Below are positions 38,012-47,548 of a stretch of 64,000 nucleotides of DNA, in pieces. The DNA lies in contig JALHOW010000007.1 in assembly GCA_022842785.1 (NCBI GenBank), positions 124,001-188,000 on the forward strand, written 5' to 3'. The first letter of the stretch is position 1. Each line of letters starts with the position of its first letter. Under the pieces are notes generated by a model. It saw only the letters and a program-made list of their open reading frames with translations, did no database searches and had not been told where the DNA came from. Origin of the DNA: Hyphomicrobiaceae bacterium (GTDB lineage Bacteria > Pseudomonadota > Alphaproteobacteria > Rhizobiales > Hyphomicrobiaceae). The position numbers were made by a program, and so were the translations under genes.

Positions 38012-38020
38012 GTTGATAGC

Positions 38021-38044
38021 GGGCCGCGGGATGAACCGCGGCCC
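38021..38044 (+). terminator. Strong intercistronic hairpin after a binding-protein gene
   Basis: Perfect nine-base GC-only arms GGGCCGCGG (38021-38029) and CCGCGGCCC (38036-38044) around GATGAA, nine bases after the binding-protein stop. There is no T-run. It is the third such element at a binding-protein/downstream-gene junction in this window. Confidence 0.7.
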
Positions 38045-38071
38045 CCACACAGAGCAGGAGCCGCCGGCGGC

Positions 38072-39055
38072 ATGGGCGCACCGATACTCCAGGTTCGCGG
38101 TCTCACGACACGCTTCCGCACGGATCGGGGTGAGCTGACGGCGGTCGATGACGCTTCGTTCGACGTTGATCGCGGTGAGACGGTAGCGATCGTTGGCGAG
38201 TCCGGTTCGGGAAAGAGCGTGACGGCGCTCTCCATCCTGCGCCTGATCCCATCGCCGCCGGGCCGTATCGCCGCCGGTGAGGTTATCTTCGAAGGACGCA
38301 ATCTTCTGGAGCTGGACAACGCCAGCATCCGCGATATTCGCGGCAACAAGATCGCGATGATCTTCCAGGAGCCGATGTCTTCGCTCAACCCATCGCTCTC
38401 CGTCGGCATTCAGGTCGCAGAGCCGATCCATGAGCACCGGCGCACGCCTTGGGCCGCGGCGCTCGAGAAAGCAACAGAGCTGATCTCGCGCGTGCGCATT
38501 CCGGACGCCCAGAGCCGCCTCGCCTCCTTCCCGCATCAGTACTCTGGCGGCATGCGGCAGCGGATCATGATCGCCATGTCGCTCGGTTGTGCCCCGAGCC
38601 TGATCATCGCCGATGAGCCGACAACGGCGCTCGATGTGACTGTGCAGGCCCAGATACTCGATCTTTTGAAGCAGATAACGAAGGAGACGGGAACGGCACT
38701 CATGCTGATCACGCACGATCTCGGCGTCGTCGCGCGCTATGCCGACCGCGTCATCGTGATGTACGGCGGGCGCATAGTTGAAACCGCCCCGGCGCGCGAA
38801 CTCTATAAGTCGCCGCGCCATCCTTACACCGTTGGGCTCCTCACATCGGTCCCCCGTCTCGATGGCGACACTGGCCAACGCCTCATTCCGATCGATGGTC
38901 AGCCGCCGGATCTGGCACGCCTTCCCCCTGGTTGCGCGTTTGCGCCTCGCTGCCGCGCGGCCATCGAGCGCTGTCATCACGAGCGACCGAAGCTCGAGCC
39001 TGTCTCCCCGACCCACCAGAAGGCGTGCTTCGTCGATGCAAACCTTGTCCAGTGA
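38072..39055 (+). CDS. Peptide-type ABC importer ATPase, OppD/DppD subunit, second importer
   Basis: A 327-residue OppD/DppD ATPase. Walker [11 protein letters not shown] near 40, Q-loop [17 protein letters not shown], signature [15 protein letters not shown], Walker [18 protein letters not shown]-loop [15 protein letters not shown]-terminal Cys cluster [15 protein letters not shown]. It follows the hairpin by 27 bases. It works with the OppF-type ATPase and the DppBC permeases upstream. Confidence 0.92.
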   Translation: MGAPILQVRGLTTRFRTDRGELTAVDDASFDVDRGETVAIVGESGSGKSVTALSILRLIPSPPGRIAAGEVIFEGRNLLELDNASIRDIRGNKIAMIFQEPMSSLNPSLSVGIQVAEPIHEHRRTPWAAALEKATELISRVRIPDAQSRLASFPHQYSGGMRQRIMIAMSLGCAPSLIIADEPTTALDVTVQAQILDLLKQITKETGTALMLITHDLGVVARYADRVIVMYGGRIVETAPARELYKSPRHPYTVGLLTSVPRLDGDTGQRLIPIDGQPPDLARLPPGCAFAPRCRAAIERCHHERPKLEPVSPTHQKACFVDANLVQ

Positions 39056-39065
39056 AGCGCCTGCC

Positions 39066-40073
39066 ATGACCCGCGCGGGTGGTGCCGACGAGGTGCTCCG
39101 CGTCAGCGACCTCAAGGTGCACTTTCCGATCATGAGCGGCGCCATCTTCAAGCGCGAGATCGCGACTGTGAAGGCGGTCGACGGCGTGTCCTTTTCACTC
39201 GAGCGCGGCGAGACGCTCGGTCTCGTTGGGGAGTCCGGCTGCGGCAAGTCGACGACCGGCCTTGCCGTGCTCCGTATGCTGGCGCCGACGGCGGGACGTA
39301 TCCTGTTCGAGGGCACCGACATCGCTCAGCATGATGCTTCGGCCATGCAAGCTATCCGACGGCGCATGCAGATGGTCTATCAGGATCCATACGGTTCGCT
39401 CAATCCACGCATGACCGTGCGCGACATCATCCTGGAGCCGTTGGAAGTTCACGGTCTCGCCAATGATCGCGCCGCGGCTCGCACGCGCGTCGACGAGCTG
39501 TTGCGCCTTGTTGGTCTCCTGCCCGATATGGCGGACCGCTACCCGCACGAGTTCTCCGGTGGACAGCGTCAACGCATCGGTATCGCGCGGGCCCTGGCAC
39601 TCGAACCAACGCTGATCGTCTGCGATGAGCCGGTTTCTGCGCTCGATGTCTCCATACAGGCGCAGGTCGTCAATCTGTTCATGGACCTCCAAGAGCGGCT
39701 AGGTCTCACCTACCTCTTCATCGCTCACGACCTGGCTGTCGTGCGGCATATCTCGGATCGCATTGCCGTCATGTATCTCGGCCGGATTGTCGAGATCGCG
39801 CGGCGTGATGAACTTTATGCGAGCCCACTCCACCCCTACACGCAGGCTCTGCTTGCGGCCGTCCCCGTTGCCGATCCGGAAGTGGAGGCCGCCCGTCCGC
39901 GCATGATCGTTACCGGTGAGGTACCGAGCGCACTGAGGCCACCGCCCGGATGCCGCTTCCACACGCGCTGTCCTTCGGCCATGCCTGTGTGCAAGACGAT
40001 TGATCCACAACTCACTGACCTGAGTCAGGGGCGCGCTGTCGCCTGTCACCTTCACGTGTCACCGAACACATAG
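39066..40073 (+). CDS. Peptide-type ABC importer ATPase, OppF/DppF subunit, second importer
   Basis: A 335-residue OppF/DppF ATPase: Walker [11 protein letters not shown] near 58, [18 protein letters not shown], signature [15 protein letters not shown], Walker [17 protein letters not shown]-loop [11 protein letters not shown], Cys cluster [15 protein letters not shown]. The start is either ATG 39066, ten bases after the OppD stop, or ATG 39036 overlapping it. Last gene of the second operon. Confidence 0.9.
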   Translation: MTRAGGADEVLRVSDLKVHFPIMSGAIFKREIATVKAVDGVSFSLERGETLGLVGESGCGKSTTGLAVLRMLAPTAGRILFEGTDIAQHDASAMQAIRRRMQMVYQDPYGSLNPRMTVRDIILEPLEVHGLANDRAAARTRVDELLRLVGLLPDMADRYPHEFSGGQRQRIGIARALALEPTLIVCDEPVSALDVSIQAQVVNLFMDLQERLGLTYLFIAHDLAVVRHISDRIAVMYLGRIVEIARRDELYASPLHPYTQALLAAVPVADPEVEAARPRMIVTGEVPSALRPPPGCRFHTRCPSAMPVCKTIDPQLTDLSQGRAVACHLHVSPNT

Positions 40074-40250
40074 CTGGTGCGCTGGCATGGCGACCGCCTG
40101 CGAAAGTCTCCATTCGTGGCGTCGATCCATGGGATCATCATCGCTACTGGCAGCGAACATTAAACTTGACTCTATAGGTAAAGAATAAGCTATGGTCCGA
40201 TGGCGCCGCTGCCGGCGCTCCAAGCGCTAACGCAATCGGGCTGCAATTTT

Positions 40251-40793
40251 ATGAGTGAGCGCCGCTATCTTCAGGTCGTGACGTTGGACGGTAAGGTACT
40301 CGAGGGCACCTGCCATCACCGCACCCGTGATCTACCGCGTATCGAGGTAATGCAACTCGATAGCCGAGAGCAGCTGTGCCTGAAGCTGGTTCGCTATATC
40401 TGCGAGAGCTTGGCGGCCAATACTGAAAGCGGTGCGAGGATCGCGCATCAGTTGGCGGAGCGTCAGCTGGGCGAAGTGGATGGCTCGATCCTCGTCGGCA
40501 ACATCACAGCGCTCCTGCAGGCCATTCGTTCTGAGCGAACGCGCGACTTCGCGTTCATGCCGGCCGACTGCCCAGTGTGCAGCCGCCATCTTTGTGGGGA
40601 GGAGCTGGCAATTCTGGAGCTGTTGAGAGCAGCGTGCAAATCGGACGGCGCCGCGCTTACGGACTGGGCCTGCGACTTGGTCGGTGAGGGGATGGTGGTC
40701 TGTGTCGTGCTCGCGGCGAGCGCGCTTGTCGCGCAGTTGGATACGCTGACCTCTCCTGCCGATATTCAACGGCCGTTTCGAGTGCCCGGATAG
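40251..40793 (+). CDS. Unknown protein with a CPVC motif
   Basis: A protein of 180 residues from ATG 40251 (or 197 from ATG 40200), not recognised. It is soluble, with a helical central part (LAANTESGARIAHQLAERQL, GSILVGNITALLQAIRSE) and a cysteine-containing DCPVCSRHLCGEELAILELL near residue 125 that could bind a metal or be redox-active; the C-terminus has a hydrophobic helix. The gene follows an AT-rich leader with TTGACT at 40166 that could be a -35 box. It lies between the OppF gene and the GsiA-like ATPase gene. A sensor or regulatory accessory is possible but unsupported. Confidence 0.6.
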   Translation: MSERRYLQVVTLDGKVLEGTCHHRTRDLPRIEVMQLDSREQLCLKLVRYICESLAANTESGARIAHQLAERQLGEVDGSILVGNITALLQAIRSERTRDFAFMPADCPVCSRHLCGEELAILELLRAACKSDGAALTDWACDLVGEGMVVCVVLAASALVAQLDTLTSPADIQRPFRVPG

Positions 40794-40831
40794 AAGAATG
40801 GAAGAATTCTACGATCTGTCAGGACTAAAAA

Positions 40832-40850
40832 CTATACTAAAGAAGTATAG
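40832..40850 (+). promoter_or_regulatory. Inverted repeat upstream of the double ATPase gene
   Basis: Perfect repeat CTATACT-AAAGA-AGTATAG in an AT-rich patch of the 201-base gap between the CPVC gene and the GsiA-like ATPase. It could be an operator or a short hairpin ending the CPVC transcript. The gap holds an open frame of 66 codons at 40798-40998, which I do not consider a gene. Confidence 0.45.
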
Positions 40851-40994
40851 AAGATGCGATGGAGGGCGGAGGGCCGCCACTATTTTGGCCTGTGGCGCAT
40901 CACGCGGACGCGCCGCAGGCTGTCTTTGTGTCCGCGCTGGTTCACGCAGCCAATGCGCGCGCGAACATTTGACAAGAAGAACGAGGTGCAAGCC

Positions 40995-42878
40995 ATGAGC
41001 GCGCTGCAGTCCCGAGCCGAGGCTATGAATGGTGCGCAGCCTGGCAGAAGCGTCGACGCGCCCATTCTATCCGTATCGAACCTCACGACGTCCTTCCTCC
41101 GCGACCGCGTGTGGAACTCTGTTGTTCGAGACGTCTCGTTCGAGATCGCGCCGCGCGAGACGGTCGCGGTTGTCGGTGAATCCGGCTCGGGAAAGAGTGT
41201 CACGGCCCTCTCCGTCATGCGGCTCATTCCAGACATCAACGGCCGGGTCGAGGGCAGTATCCGCTTGGCTGGCAAGGAGCTGACGGCCCTCTCCGACAAT
41301 GAGATGCGGCATGTCCGTGGCAATCAGATCGCTATGATCTTCCAGGAGCCGATGACCTGCCTCAATCCAGTGTTGACGGTAGGCTTTCAGATTGTCGAGG
41401 CGTTGCTCTGCCACAAGGACATGACGCGAGAGGCAGCCGAGGCGGAGACAATACGGCTCTTGGAGCGCGTTCGAATTCCCGCTGCCAAGACGCGATTCCA
41501 TGTGTATCCGCACAACTTCTCCGGCGGGATGCGCCAACGCGTGATGATCGCCATGGCGCTCGCGTGCAAGCCCAGACTCCTCATTGCCGATGAGCCGACG
41601 ACAGCATTGGACGTCACCATCCAGGCGCAGATTCTGGAGCTCCTGAAGGAGCTGCAGAAGGAAGAGGGAATGTCTGTCCTCTTCATTACGCACGATATGG
41701 GGGTCGTCGCCGAGATCGCGGATCGGACGATTGTCATGTTGAATGGCAATGTCGTCGAGACCGGCACGACCGAGAACATCTTCTCGAGTGCCCGGCACCC
41801 CTATACCCGCGCTTTGCTGTCGGCCGTTCCCGTGCTCGGATCGATGGAAGGCCGCCCGCGGCCAATGCGCTTTCCCGTCGTCGACAAGGAAACGGGTTTG
41901 TCGGATGTGCCGACCGAAGCCGCGGATACGGTCAAGCCGGCGCAACGGCCAATCCTCGAGGTCTCGGGATTGACGACGCGTTTCAACATCAACGCTGGCT
42001 TGTTCGGAGGTGTTGTCGGTCGCGTGCACGCCGTAGAGAACGTCTCGTTCAGTGTCCAGGTCGGCGAGACGCTGGCGCTCGTCGGGGAATCCGGCTGCGG
42101 CAAGTCGACGACGGGGCGCTCGATCCTGCATCTTATCGAGCCAAACAGTGGCTCGGTGGTCGTGGATGGGCAGAACGTATTGAAAATGGGAGGGTCTGAG
42201 CTTCGTGAGATGCGAAAGAAGATGCAGATCATTTTCCAGGATCCTTTTGCGAGCCTCAACCCACGCATTACAGCAGGCGGCGCCATCGCCGAACCTCTGT
42301 ACGCTCTGGGTGTTTCAACCAAATCGGAGGCTCTCGACAAAGTCGACGACCTGCTCACCCGCGTCGGATTGAAGCCCGATATGGCGAGCCGCTACCCACA
42401 CGAGTTCTCCGGTGGGCAACGTCAGCGGATCTGCATCGCGCGCGCGCTGGCGCTCGGCCCTAAGCTCCTCGTGGCGGACGAGGCGGTCTCGGCACTCGAT
42501 GTCTCAATCAAGGCCCAGGTCATCAACCTGATGCTTGATCTCCAGGCGAGCATGGGCCTCTCCTATCTGTTCATATCGCACGACATTGCAGTCGTGGAAC
42601 GCGTCAGCCACCGCGTCGCGGTTATGTATCTGGGTGAGATCGTGGAGATCGGACCGCGCGAGGCAATCTTCGGTAACCCGCAGCATCCTTATACCAAGAA
42701 GCTGATGGCGGCTGTGCCGATCCCTGATCCATCGCGTCGCAACTTGGAGCGCGGGGTATCGAACGACGAGATCAAGAGCCCCGTGCGGCCGCCCGACTTT
42801 GTGCCGCCTCAACGCCTCTACCGCGAGGTGTCGCCTGGGCACGTCGTCCAGATATGGGGCGAGGAGTGGGCGGCGTAA
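40995..42878 (+). CDS. Double ABC ATPase of the GsiA/YejF type (OppD-OppF fusion)
   Basis: A 627-residue protein with two complete peptide-type ATPase domains. Domain 1 (about 20-290): Walker [11 protein letters not shown], signature [10 protein letters not shown], Walker [14 protein letters not shown]-loop FITHDMGVVAE. Domain 2 (about 320-600): Walker [11 protein letters not shown], signature [15 protein letters not shown], Walker B LLVADEAVSALD (Ala where DEP is usual), H-loop FISHDIAVVER. Length matches GsiA, the glutathione importer ATPase. No permease or binding-protein gene lies beside it, and both local peptide importers already have ATPases. It may serve a transporter elsewhere or substitute for them. 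Confidence 0.9.
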   Translation: MSALQSRAEAMNGAQPGRSVDAPILSVSNLTTSFLRDRVWNSVVRDVSFEIAPRETVAVVGESGSGKSVTALSVMRLIPDINGRVEGSIRLAGKELTALSDNEMRHVRGNQIAMIFQEPMTCLNPVLTVGFQIVEALLCHKDMTREAAEAETIRLLERVRIPAAKTRFHVYPHNFSGGMRQRVMIAMALACKPRLLIADEPTTALDVTIQAQILELLKELQKEEGMSVLFITHDMGVVAEIADRTIVMLNGNVVETGTTENIFSSARHPYTRALLSAVPVLGSMEGRPRPMRFPVVDKETGLSDVPTEAADTVKPAQRPILEVSGLTTRFNINAGLFGGVVGRVHAVENVSFSVQVGETLALVGESGCGKSTTGRSILHLIEPNSGSVVVDGQNVLKMGGSELREMRKKMQIIFQDPFASLNPRITAGGAIAEPLYALGVSTKSEALDKVDDLLTRVGLKPDMASRYPHEFSGGQRQRICIARALALGPKLLVADEAVSALDVSIKAQVINLMLDLQASMGLSYLFISHDIAVVERVSHRVAVMYLGEIVEIGPREAIFGNPQHPYTKKLMAAVPIPDPSRRNLERGVSNDEIKSPVRPPDFVPPQRLYREVSPGHVVQIWGEEWAA

Positions 42879-42972
42879 GCAAATGGCCCGATGATGCTGC
42901 GAGGGGCATCTGCTTTACGCCGCTGCTGCCGAGAGCGGAAATGTCGCTCGAGTCGCGATTACTTCGACGCGG

Positions 42973-44613
42973 CTAGCGTGGGTGTTCGACGTCCTCGCCC
43001 AGCAAGAACGCCGAAACGTCGTCTGAGAACTGTTTGCTTTTGCCCGCGACAAGGACGCATGTCGGATCATTAGGATCGCGCTGCGCCCGCGGCATGCCGT
43101 GTGCGACAAGGGCCGCCGCGCAGGCAACCCAGTCGCCATCCGCGACGGGCTCGTTGAGTGACGCCCAGCTCAGCGTCCCGCACGCGTTGTCACCATAACC
43201 ATGTTCCTCGGTCCAGGACGCGCCGTGCTCGAGCAGGTACTGTGTGAGTGCGGCGTCACCACGAAAAACCGCATGGTTCAGTGCGCTGGCGCTCCAATCC
43301 CCGCCACGAACAGCAATCGGCCAACCGAGCTCAACCATCACCCGGACGGGCGCACCACAGCCCGCTGCGGCCAACTCGGGCAGCAGTCGAAACTGGCTCT
43401 CACTCAGTGCAGCGGGGAGATCGCTGCGTCGGGATTGGATGTGCCGAGCCGCGTCGATGTCACCGCGGGCGCAAGCGGCGATAAACAGATCGTCGTCAGT
43501 GACGCTCTCTTTCACGCCCTCTTGCTGCAGGACCTCCGCCACCTCCGGTAGCCCATAGCGCAGTGCCTGGACGTGGGCGCTGACTCCGTCCTTCGTCTTG
43601 ACTGTTGGATCGACGCCAGCCGCTAGTATTGCCTCGATGTGCGCCGGGGATCGCCGCCGCCGGATCGCCCACAGCAGGAGGCGTCCCCCTTGCAGCTCGC
43701 TCGCACCCGCTGCGTGCGATAGGAGCAGCCGGAATATGTCGAGATCATCGAAATCGAGCGAGCGATAGAGCGCGTTCGTACCGGTGACAGTGGCGCCAGC
43801 CTCGAGGAGTACGCGTGTGCAGGCGGGCGACTCCAGAGAGTGGTACAGCGACTCATTGTCGTTTGGATCGGCGCCCGCGGCGAGAAGCCGGCGTGTCAGC
43901 TCGACATCATGGTTCACACCTGCTGCGCCGTAGAGCGCAGAGAGCTTGTGATCCTTCGATGGTGCAGCGACAGACGCCGGCGGCCATCGACTGCCGACCG
44001 ATTGATTGGGATCGGCACCTGCTGCGAGCAGCAGATCGACCGTCTCGTGCAGCCGAGCCTTATGTTCCGCCAAGCGCAGCAGGCCCGAGTGGGTCGTCGC
44101 AACGAGAGGAGGCAATGCGAGCGGGCCGCCGGGTTCGTTGATCCACGATGGGGCACTCTCGATCTGGCGCCGTACGACGGAAACATCTCCGATAGCGCAG
44201 GCCATCCAGGGGTTTTGCGCGGCTAATCCCGGATTGTCCGATAGCAACCGAACTGCGGCGCCGGGGCGTGAGCGGTTCATACCGCCGGCAATGTCGCCCG
44301 CGTAAACCAAGCGTGCGAATGCATCCGCGAGTGCGCTCGGATCGGATGCTTTGTCCGAAAGGCGGATTGCCTCGATGAGACTTCTGAGATCTTCCCAGGA
44401 GGCGAAGCCGTATTCGCGTGCGATGCACGAGTGCGCATCACGCAGACGCAAGTGTAGTTGTGCGATTGATGCGTCCGCGCGCCCAGCGGCTGCGGGCAAC
44501 GACTGGCGGAAGCGCTCGATGGCTGCGGGATCGCCACGTCTGTAGTCGGCCAGGAGCTCCTTGGCCTGCTTCTTCAATTGATCGATATGGGGCCGGCTGG
44601 GCAGGGGTTTCAT
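42973..44613 (-). CDS. Ankyrin-repeat protein
   Basis: A 546-residue cytoplasmic protein. The N-terminus has the conserved SRPHIDQLKKQAKELLADYR motif often found before ankyrin repeats in proteobacteria, then a YGFASWEDLRSLI helix. Repeats are scattered between residues 190 and 510: VDLLLAAGADPNQS, TRRLLAAGADPNDNES, EAILAAGVDPTVKTKDG, TQYLLEHGASWTEEHG. Ankyrins mediate protein-protein contacts; the partner is unknown. Start at 44613 gives the motif-bearing N-terminus, with GGAGGTTCC just upstream. The leader between it and lysR (44614-44873, 260 bases) has no visible gene. Confidence 0.82.
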   Translation of the reverse strand: MKPLPSRPHIDQLKKQAKELLADYRRGDPAAIERFRQSLPAAAGRADASIAQLHLRLRDAHSCIAREYGFASWEDLRSLIEAIRLSDKASDPSALADAFARLVYAGDIAGGMNRSRPGAAVRLLSDNPGLAAQNPWMACAIGDVSVVRRQIESAPSWINEPGGPLALPPLVATTHSGLLRLAEHKARLHETVDLLLAAGADPNQSVGSRWPPASVAAPSKDHKLSALYGAAGVNHDVELTRRLLAAGADPNDNESLYHSLESPACTRVLLEAGATVTGTNALYRSLDFDDLDIFRLLLSHAAGASELQGGRLLLWAIRRRRSPAHIEAILAAGVDPTVKTKDGVSAHVQALRYGLPEVAEVLQQEGVKESVTDDDLFIAACARGDIDAARHIQSRRSDLPAALSESQFRLLPELAAAGCGAPVRVMVELGWPIAVRGGDWSASALNHAVFRGDAALTQYLLEHGASWTEEHGYGDNACGTLSWASLNEPVADGDWVACAAALVAHGMPRAQRDPNDPTCVLVAGKSKQFSDDVSAFLLGEDVEHPR

Positions 44614-44873
44614 TGGAACCTCCGTGCATTTAGCGCCGACGACCCGCAACACGGCTGCACAAAGGTTGAAATTTGTCAGCTTATCTATGCAAGTGGGCTC
44701 TGCCCTTCCCGCGGGTCCGGTTGCGGCTTGCACCGCTTCCTAAAAATTATGAGGGCAGACCCGCGATGTCAATTGCCAGCGAGGCACTCGGCCTGTTTGA
44801 CGAGGACGCAAACCAAATCAATTCGAGCTGACGGCTCGAACAGGTGCGCGTAGTCGCAGGGCCCTAAAAGGAT

Positions 44874-45821
44874 CTAGCGTCCGCCCACCAACTGAACTGC
44901 GGTATGGCGCTCTGGCTCATCGTGTTCGGCGATGGATGTGGACAGGTGCTCGATGAGCCGCCGCGTAGCCGTTGACAGCGACGCGCCTTTTCGTACGCAC
45001 GCATAGTGTGGGCGAACGGCCCAATCTTCGCTCAGCTCCAGCTGGCGCAAATGCATGACCGGAGCAAGCTTCGCCGTTATCCGCTCCGCCGTGATGGCTA
45101 TGCCGAGGCCGGCTTCCACCATCCTGCAGGCTGCATCGAAGCCCGTGACACGAATGCGCGACTTGAGCACCCGCCCCGCCTGGCGCGCGGCCGTCTGCGT
45201 GAGGTACTCGGTCATGCTGTCCGCCTCCTGACAAATGAACTCGTCGTCGAGGAGTTCGTGAAAGCGGGCACACGTACGATTGGCAAGCGGGTGACGCGCT
45301 GGAAGCAGAACCGTAAGGCGATCGGTATGAAATCTGAAGCGTTCGAGTCCAGTCGCCGGCAACTCGCCAACGTAGAGGCCGAGGTCGGCGCGGTTCTCGA
45401 GCACGGCACGAATGACCGAAGGGCTCGTAGCCTCTTCGAGTTCGACGCGCACCATCGGATGCTGGTCTAGAAAACTCTTCAGCGCCTCTGGTACAGCCCC
45501 GAATACGGCCGACTCTGCTGCGTGGACCCGGATCAGTCCAAAGCTGCCCGATGCAAAGCCTCGAAGCTCCGCATCAAGGTGCTCGACATCACGCAGCACG
45601 CTCCGCGCGTGCTCGAGAACTGCATATCCGGCGGCAGTCGGTTCGATGCCGTTATGCCGGCGGTTCAAAAGCAGAACGTCGTAGCTCTCCTCGAGATCCG
45701 CGATGCGGCGACTGATCGCGGATATGGCGATGTGTTTGCGCTCTGCTGCCTTCGCGAAGCTGCCTTCTTCGACGACCGCCACAAAGAGGTCCAACGTCAA
45801 CAGGTCCAATCTTGAACTCAT
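44874..45821 (-). CDS. LysR-family transcriptional regulator
   Basis: A 315-residue LysR regulator: helix-turn-helix residues 1-65 (DLFVAVVEEGSFAKAAERKH, AISRRIADLEESY) and a substrate-binding domain from about 90 on (GLIRVHAAESAVFG, LTVLLPARHPLA, VEAGLGIAITAERI). It lies 26 bases downstream of hyuB in the same orientation, at the end of the hydantoinase/Liv operon, instead of divergent from it as is usual for LysR. It probably controls that operon. Confidence 0.88.
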   Translation of the reverse strand: MSSRLDLLTLDLFVAVVEEGSFAKAAERKHIAISAISRRIADLEESYDVLLLNRRHNGIEPTAAGYAVLEHARSVLRDVEHLDAELRGFASGSFGLIRVHAAESAVFGAVPEALKSFLDQHPMVRVELEEATSPSVIRAVLENRADLGLYVGELPATGLERFRFHTDRLTVLLPARHPLANRTCARFHELLDDEFICQEADSMTEYLTQTAARQAGRVLKSRIRVTGFDAACRMVEAGLGIAITAERITAKLAPVMHLRQLELSEDWAVRPHYACVRKGASLSTATRRLIEHLSTSIAEHDEPERHTAVQLVGGR

Positions 45822-45847
45822 GCCGTTGGTGCCTCCGTTGCTGTGCG

Positions 45848-47548
45848 CTACGTGATTTCAACTCCATACGTCGCAGCAGCAGCGGCTGCCGAGACATAGC
45901 CCTGGCGCACATCCTCCCTGATCCGATCGGGGTCTCGTTCCGAGGAATTGCCGTATCCTCCCGCCCCGGCTAGCCGGAAGCTTAGCACATCCCCGCGACG
46001 CAATGTGCAGACCTCTTTCGAGCCGAGTTCGGTGACCTTGCCATCGCGAATGAGCAAGGTCTGGCCGAGTGCTCCCGATTCACCGCCGAACAAGCCGTAG
46101 GGTGCGTTCTTGTGGCGGTCGCTCAGCAGCGTGAGCGTCGTATCGTCGAGCAGCACCTCGATGTCCTTGCGCATGCCACAGCCGCCGCGGAAACGGCCCC
46201 CACCGCCGGTGTCGGGTATCAATTCGAGCCGCTGGATGCGGGTCGGATTGATGGTCTCGTGAACTTCGATCGGGATATTGGCGCAGTTGAACACCGGACA
46301 GAAAGCCTCCGGGCCGTCGGTATCGACGCGCCCGCCGTAACCACCGATGATCAGGTCATACATGATCCAGCGCTTGCCCGTCTCAGGATGTACGCCCCCG
46401 AAGTTCGGGTTGCTCCAATGCGAGAAGGCGCCCATGGCCCGCTCGGGGAGCACTTTGGCCATAGCCCCGTTGATCGTGTCGAAGATGCGGACCTGGCAAC
46501 CCGCGCGCCCGCCGCCCGCGGCCGGATATTGAGCATTGAAGAAGCTGCCGGGGCGCGCCTTCACTTCGATCACACGCATGACGCCGGAGTTTTGCGGCAC
46601 ATCGATGCCGGCAAAGATCCTCATTCCGAAGAGGGCATAGGCGCGTGAGTAGTTGAGGTAACAATTCAGGCCTGCGGGCACCTGATCGCTGGAGCGCGAA
46701 TAGTCGACAGTCAGTTTTCCATCCTCGAACGTCATGTCGACGCAGACGTTGATTGGATCGGTGCCGGGACCGTAATCGTCGAACTTGTCGTCGAAGCTGT
46801 ACGTGCCGTTTGGAATCCGGCGCAGTAGCTCTCTCGCGCGCGCCTCGGAATGATCGAGGATGGCGTTCATGACGTCATCCATGGTCTCGCGGCCATACTG
46901 CGCAAAAAGCGCGCGCAGGCGCGTCACACCGACGTTGTTGGCGTTGGCCTGGGCGCGTAGATCACCGCGCAGCTTCTCGGGCAAGCGCACGTTGCCCATG
47001 ATGATCCGCAGCATATCCTCATCGAATACGCCTTTGCGGATCAGCTTTACCGGCAGGATGCGGATGCCTTCGGCGAAGGCGTCCTTTGTGCCCTGAACGC
47101 CTTGGGAACCGGGAACAACGCCGCCGACGTCAATATGATGCGCGGTGTTGACGACATAACCGATCAATTGCTTTGCATCGTCGAAAACGGGCTGCATGAA
47201 GAAGAAGTCGGGGAAGTGTCCCGCTCCGAGCGCCGCGTCGTTCGTGACGAGTGTGTCGCCGGGCTCGAGCTGCTCGACCGGGATGTAGGCGAGCATATTT
47301 TGCACCGCAAAGGGCATCGAGCCGAGATGACCCGGGGTGAAATTGCCCTGCGCGATCATGCGGCCGAATCGATCGAATACGGCAGCGGAGAAGTCGTCGC
47401 CCTCGCGCACGGCCTCGGAGAAGGCCGTACGGCGCAACGCGGTGCCCATCTCTTCCGCGATCGAGATGAGGTTCTTCCAGAGCACCGTCAGGGTGATCGG
47501 ATCGATCGCGCGATTGCGCTCTGATCGCAATGCTGTCTCGGTGCTCAT
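45848..47548 (-). CDS. hyuB: Hydantoinase/oxoprolinase subunit B
   Basis: A 566-residue HyuB protein. Typical blocks are DPITLTVLWKNLISIAEEMG, GDDFSAAVFDRFGRMIAQGN, HLGSMPFAVQ, TNDAALGAGHFPDFFFMQPV and GGGGRFRGGCGM. With HyuA it forms an ATP-dependent cytoplasmic hydrolase that opens cyclic amides such as hydantoins, N-methylhydantoin or 5-oxoproline. Start overlaps the HyuA stop by ATGA, which implies stoichiometric translation. Full length for the family. Confidence 0.93.
   Translation of the reverse strand: MSTETALRSERNRAIDPITLTVLWKNLISIAEEMGTALRRTAFSEAVREGDDFSAAVFDRFGRMIAQGNFTPGHLGSMPFAVQNMLAYIPVEQLEPGDTLVTNDAALGAGHFPDFFFMQPVFDDAKQLIGYVVNTAHHIDVGGVVPGSQGVQGTKDAFAEGIRILPVKLIRKGVFDEDMLRIIMGNVRLPEKLRGDLRAQANANNVGVTRLRALFAQYGRETMDDVMNAILDHSEARARELLRRIPNGTYSFDDKFDDYGPGTDPINVCVDMTFEDGKLTVDYSRSSDQVPAGLNCYLNYSRAYALFGMRIFAGIDVPQNSGVMRVIEVKARPGSFFNAQYPAAGGGRAGCQVRIFDTINGAMAKVLPERAMGAFSHWSNPNFGGVHPETGKRWIMYDLIIGGYGGRVDTDGPEAFCPVFNCANIPIEVHETINPTRIQRLELIPDTGGGGRFRGGCGMRKDIEVLLDDTTLTLLSDRHKNAPYGLFGGESGALGQTLLIRDGKVTELGSKEVCTLRRGDVLSFRLAGAGGYGNSSERDPDRIREDVRQGYVSAAAAAATYGVEIT

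Noticed and set aside
5081-38044. Hairpins considered as a dispersed REP/ERIC-like repeat family
   Set aside because: The stems share position but not sequence, so they are not copies of one repeat.
37628-39322. Open frame of 564 codons antisense to the second peptide importer ATPase genes
   Set aside because: Complement of three well-supported genes; Arg/His/Asp-rich and without domain resemblance.
40798-40998. 66-codon frame starting MEEFYDLSGLKTILKKY before the double ATPase
   Set aside because: Starts promisingly but runs through an inverted repeat and then becomes Arg/Cys-rich nonsense overlapping the next start; no ribosome binding site.
40995-42878. Stop-less join of two ATPase domains considered as an assembly error
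   Set aside because: GsiA/YejF-type double ATPases of this length are well known, and the linker is of normal composition.
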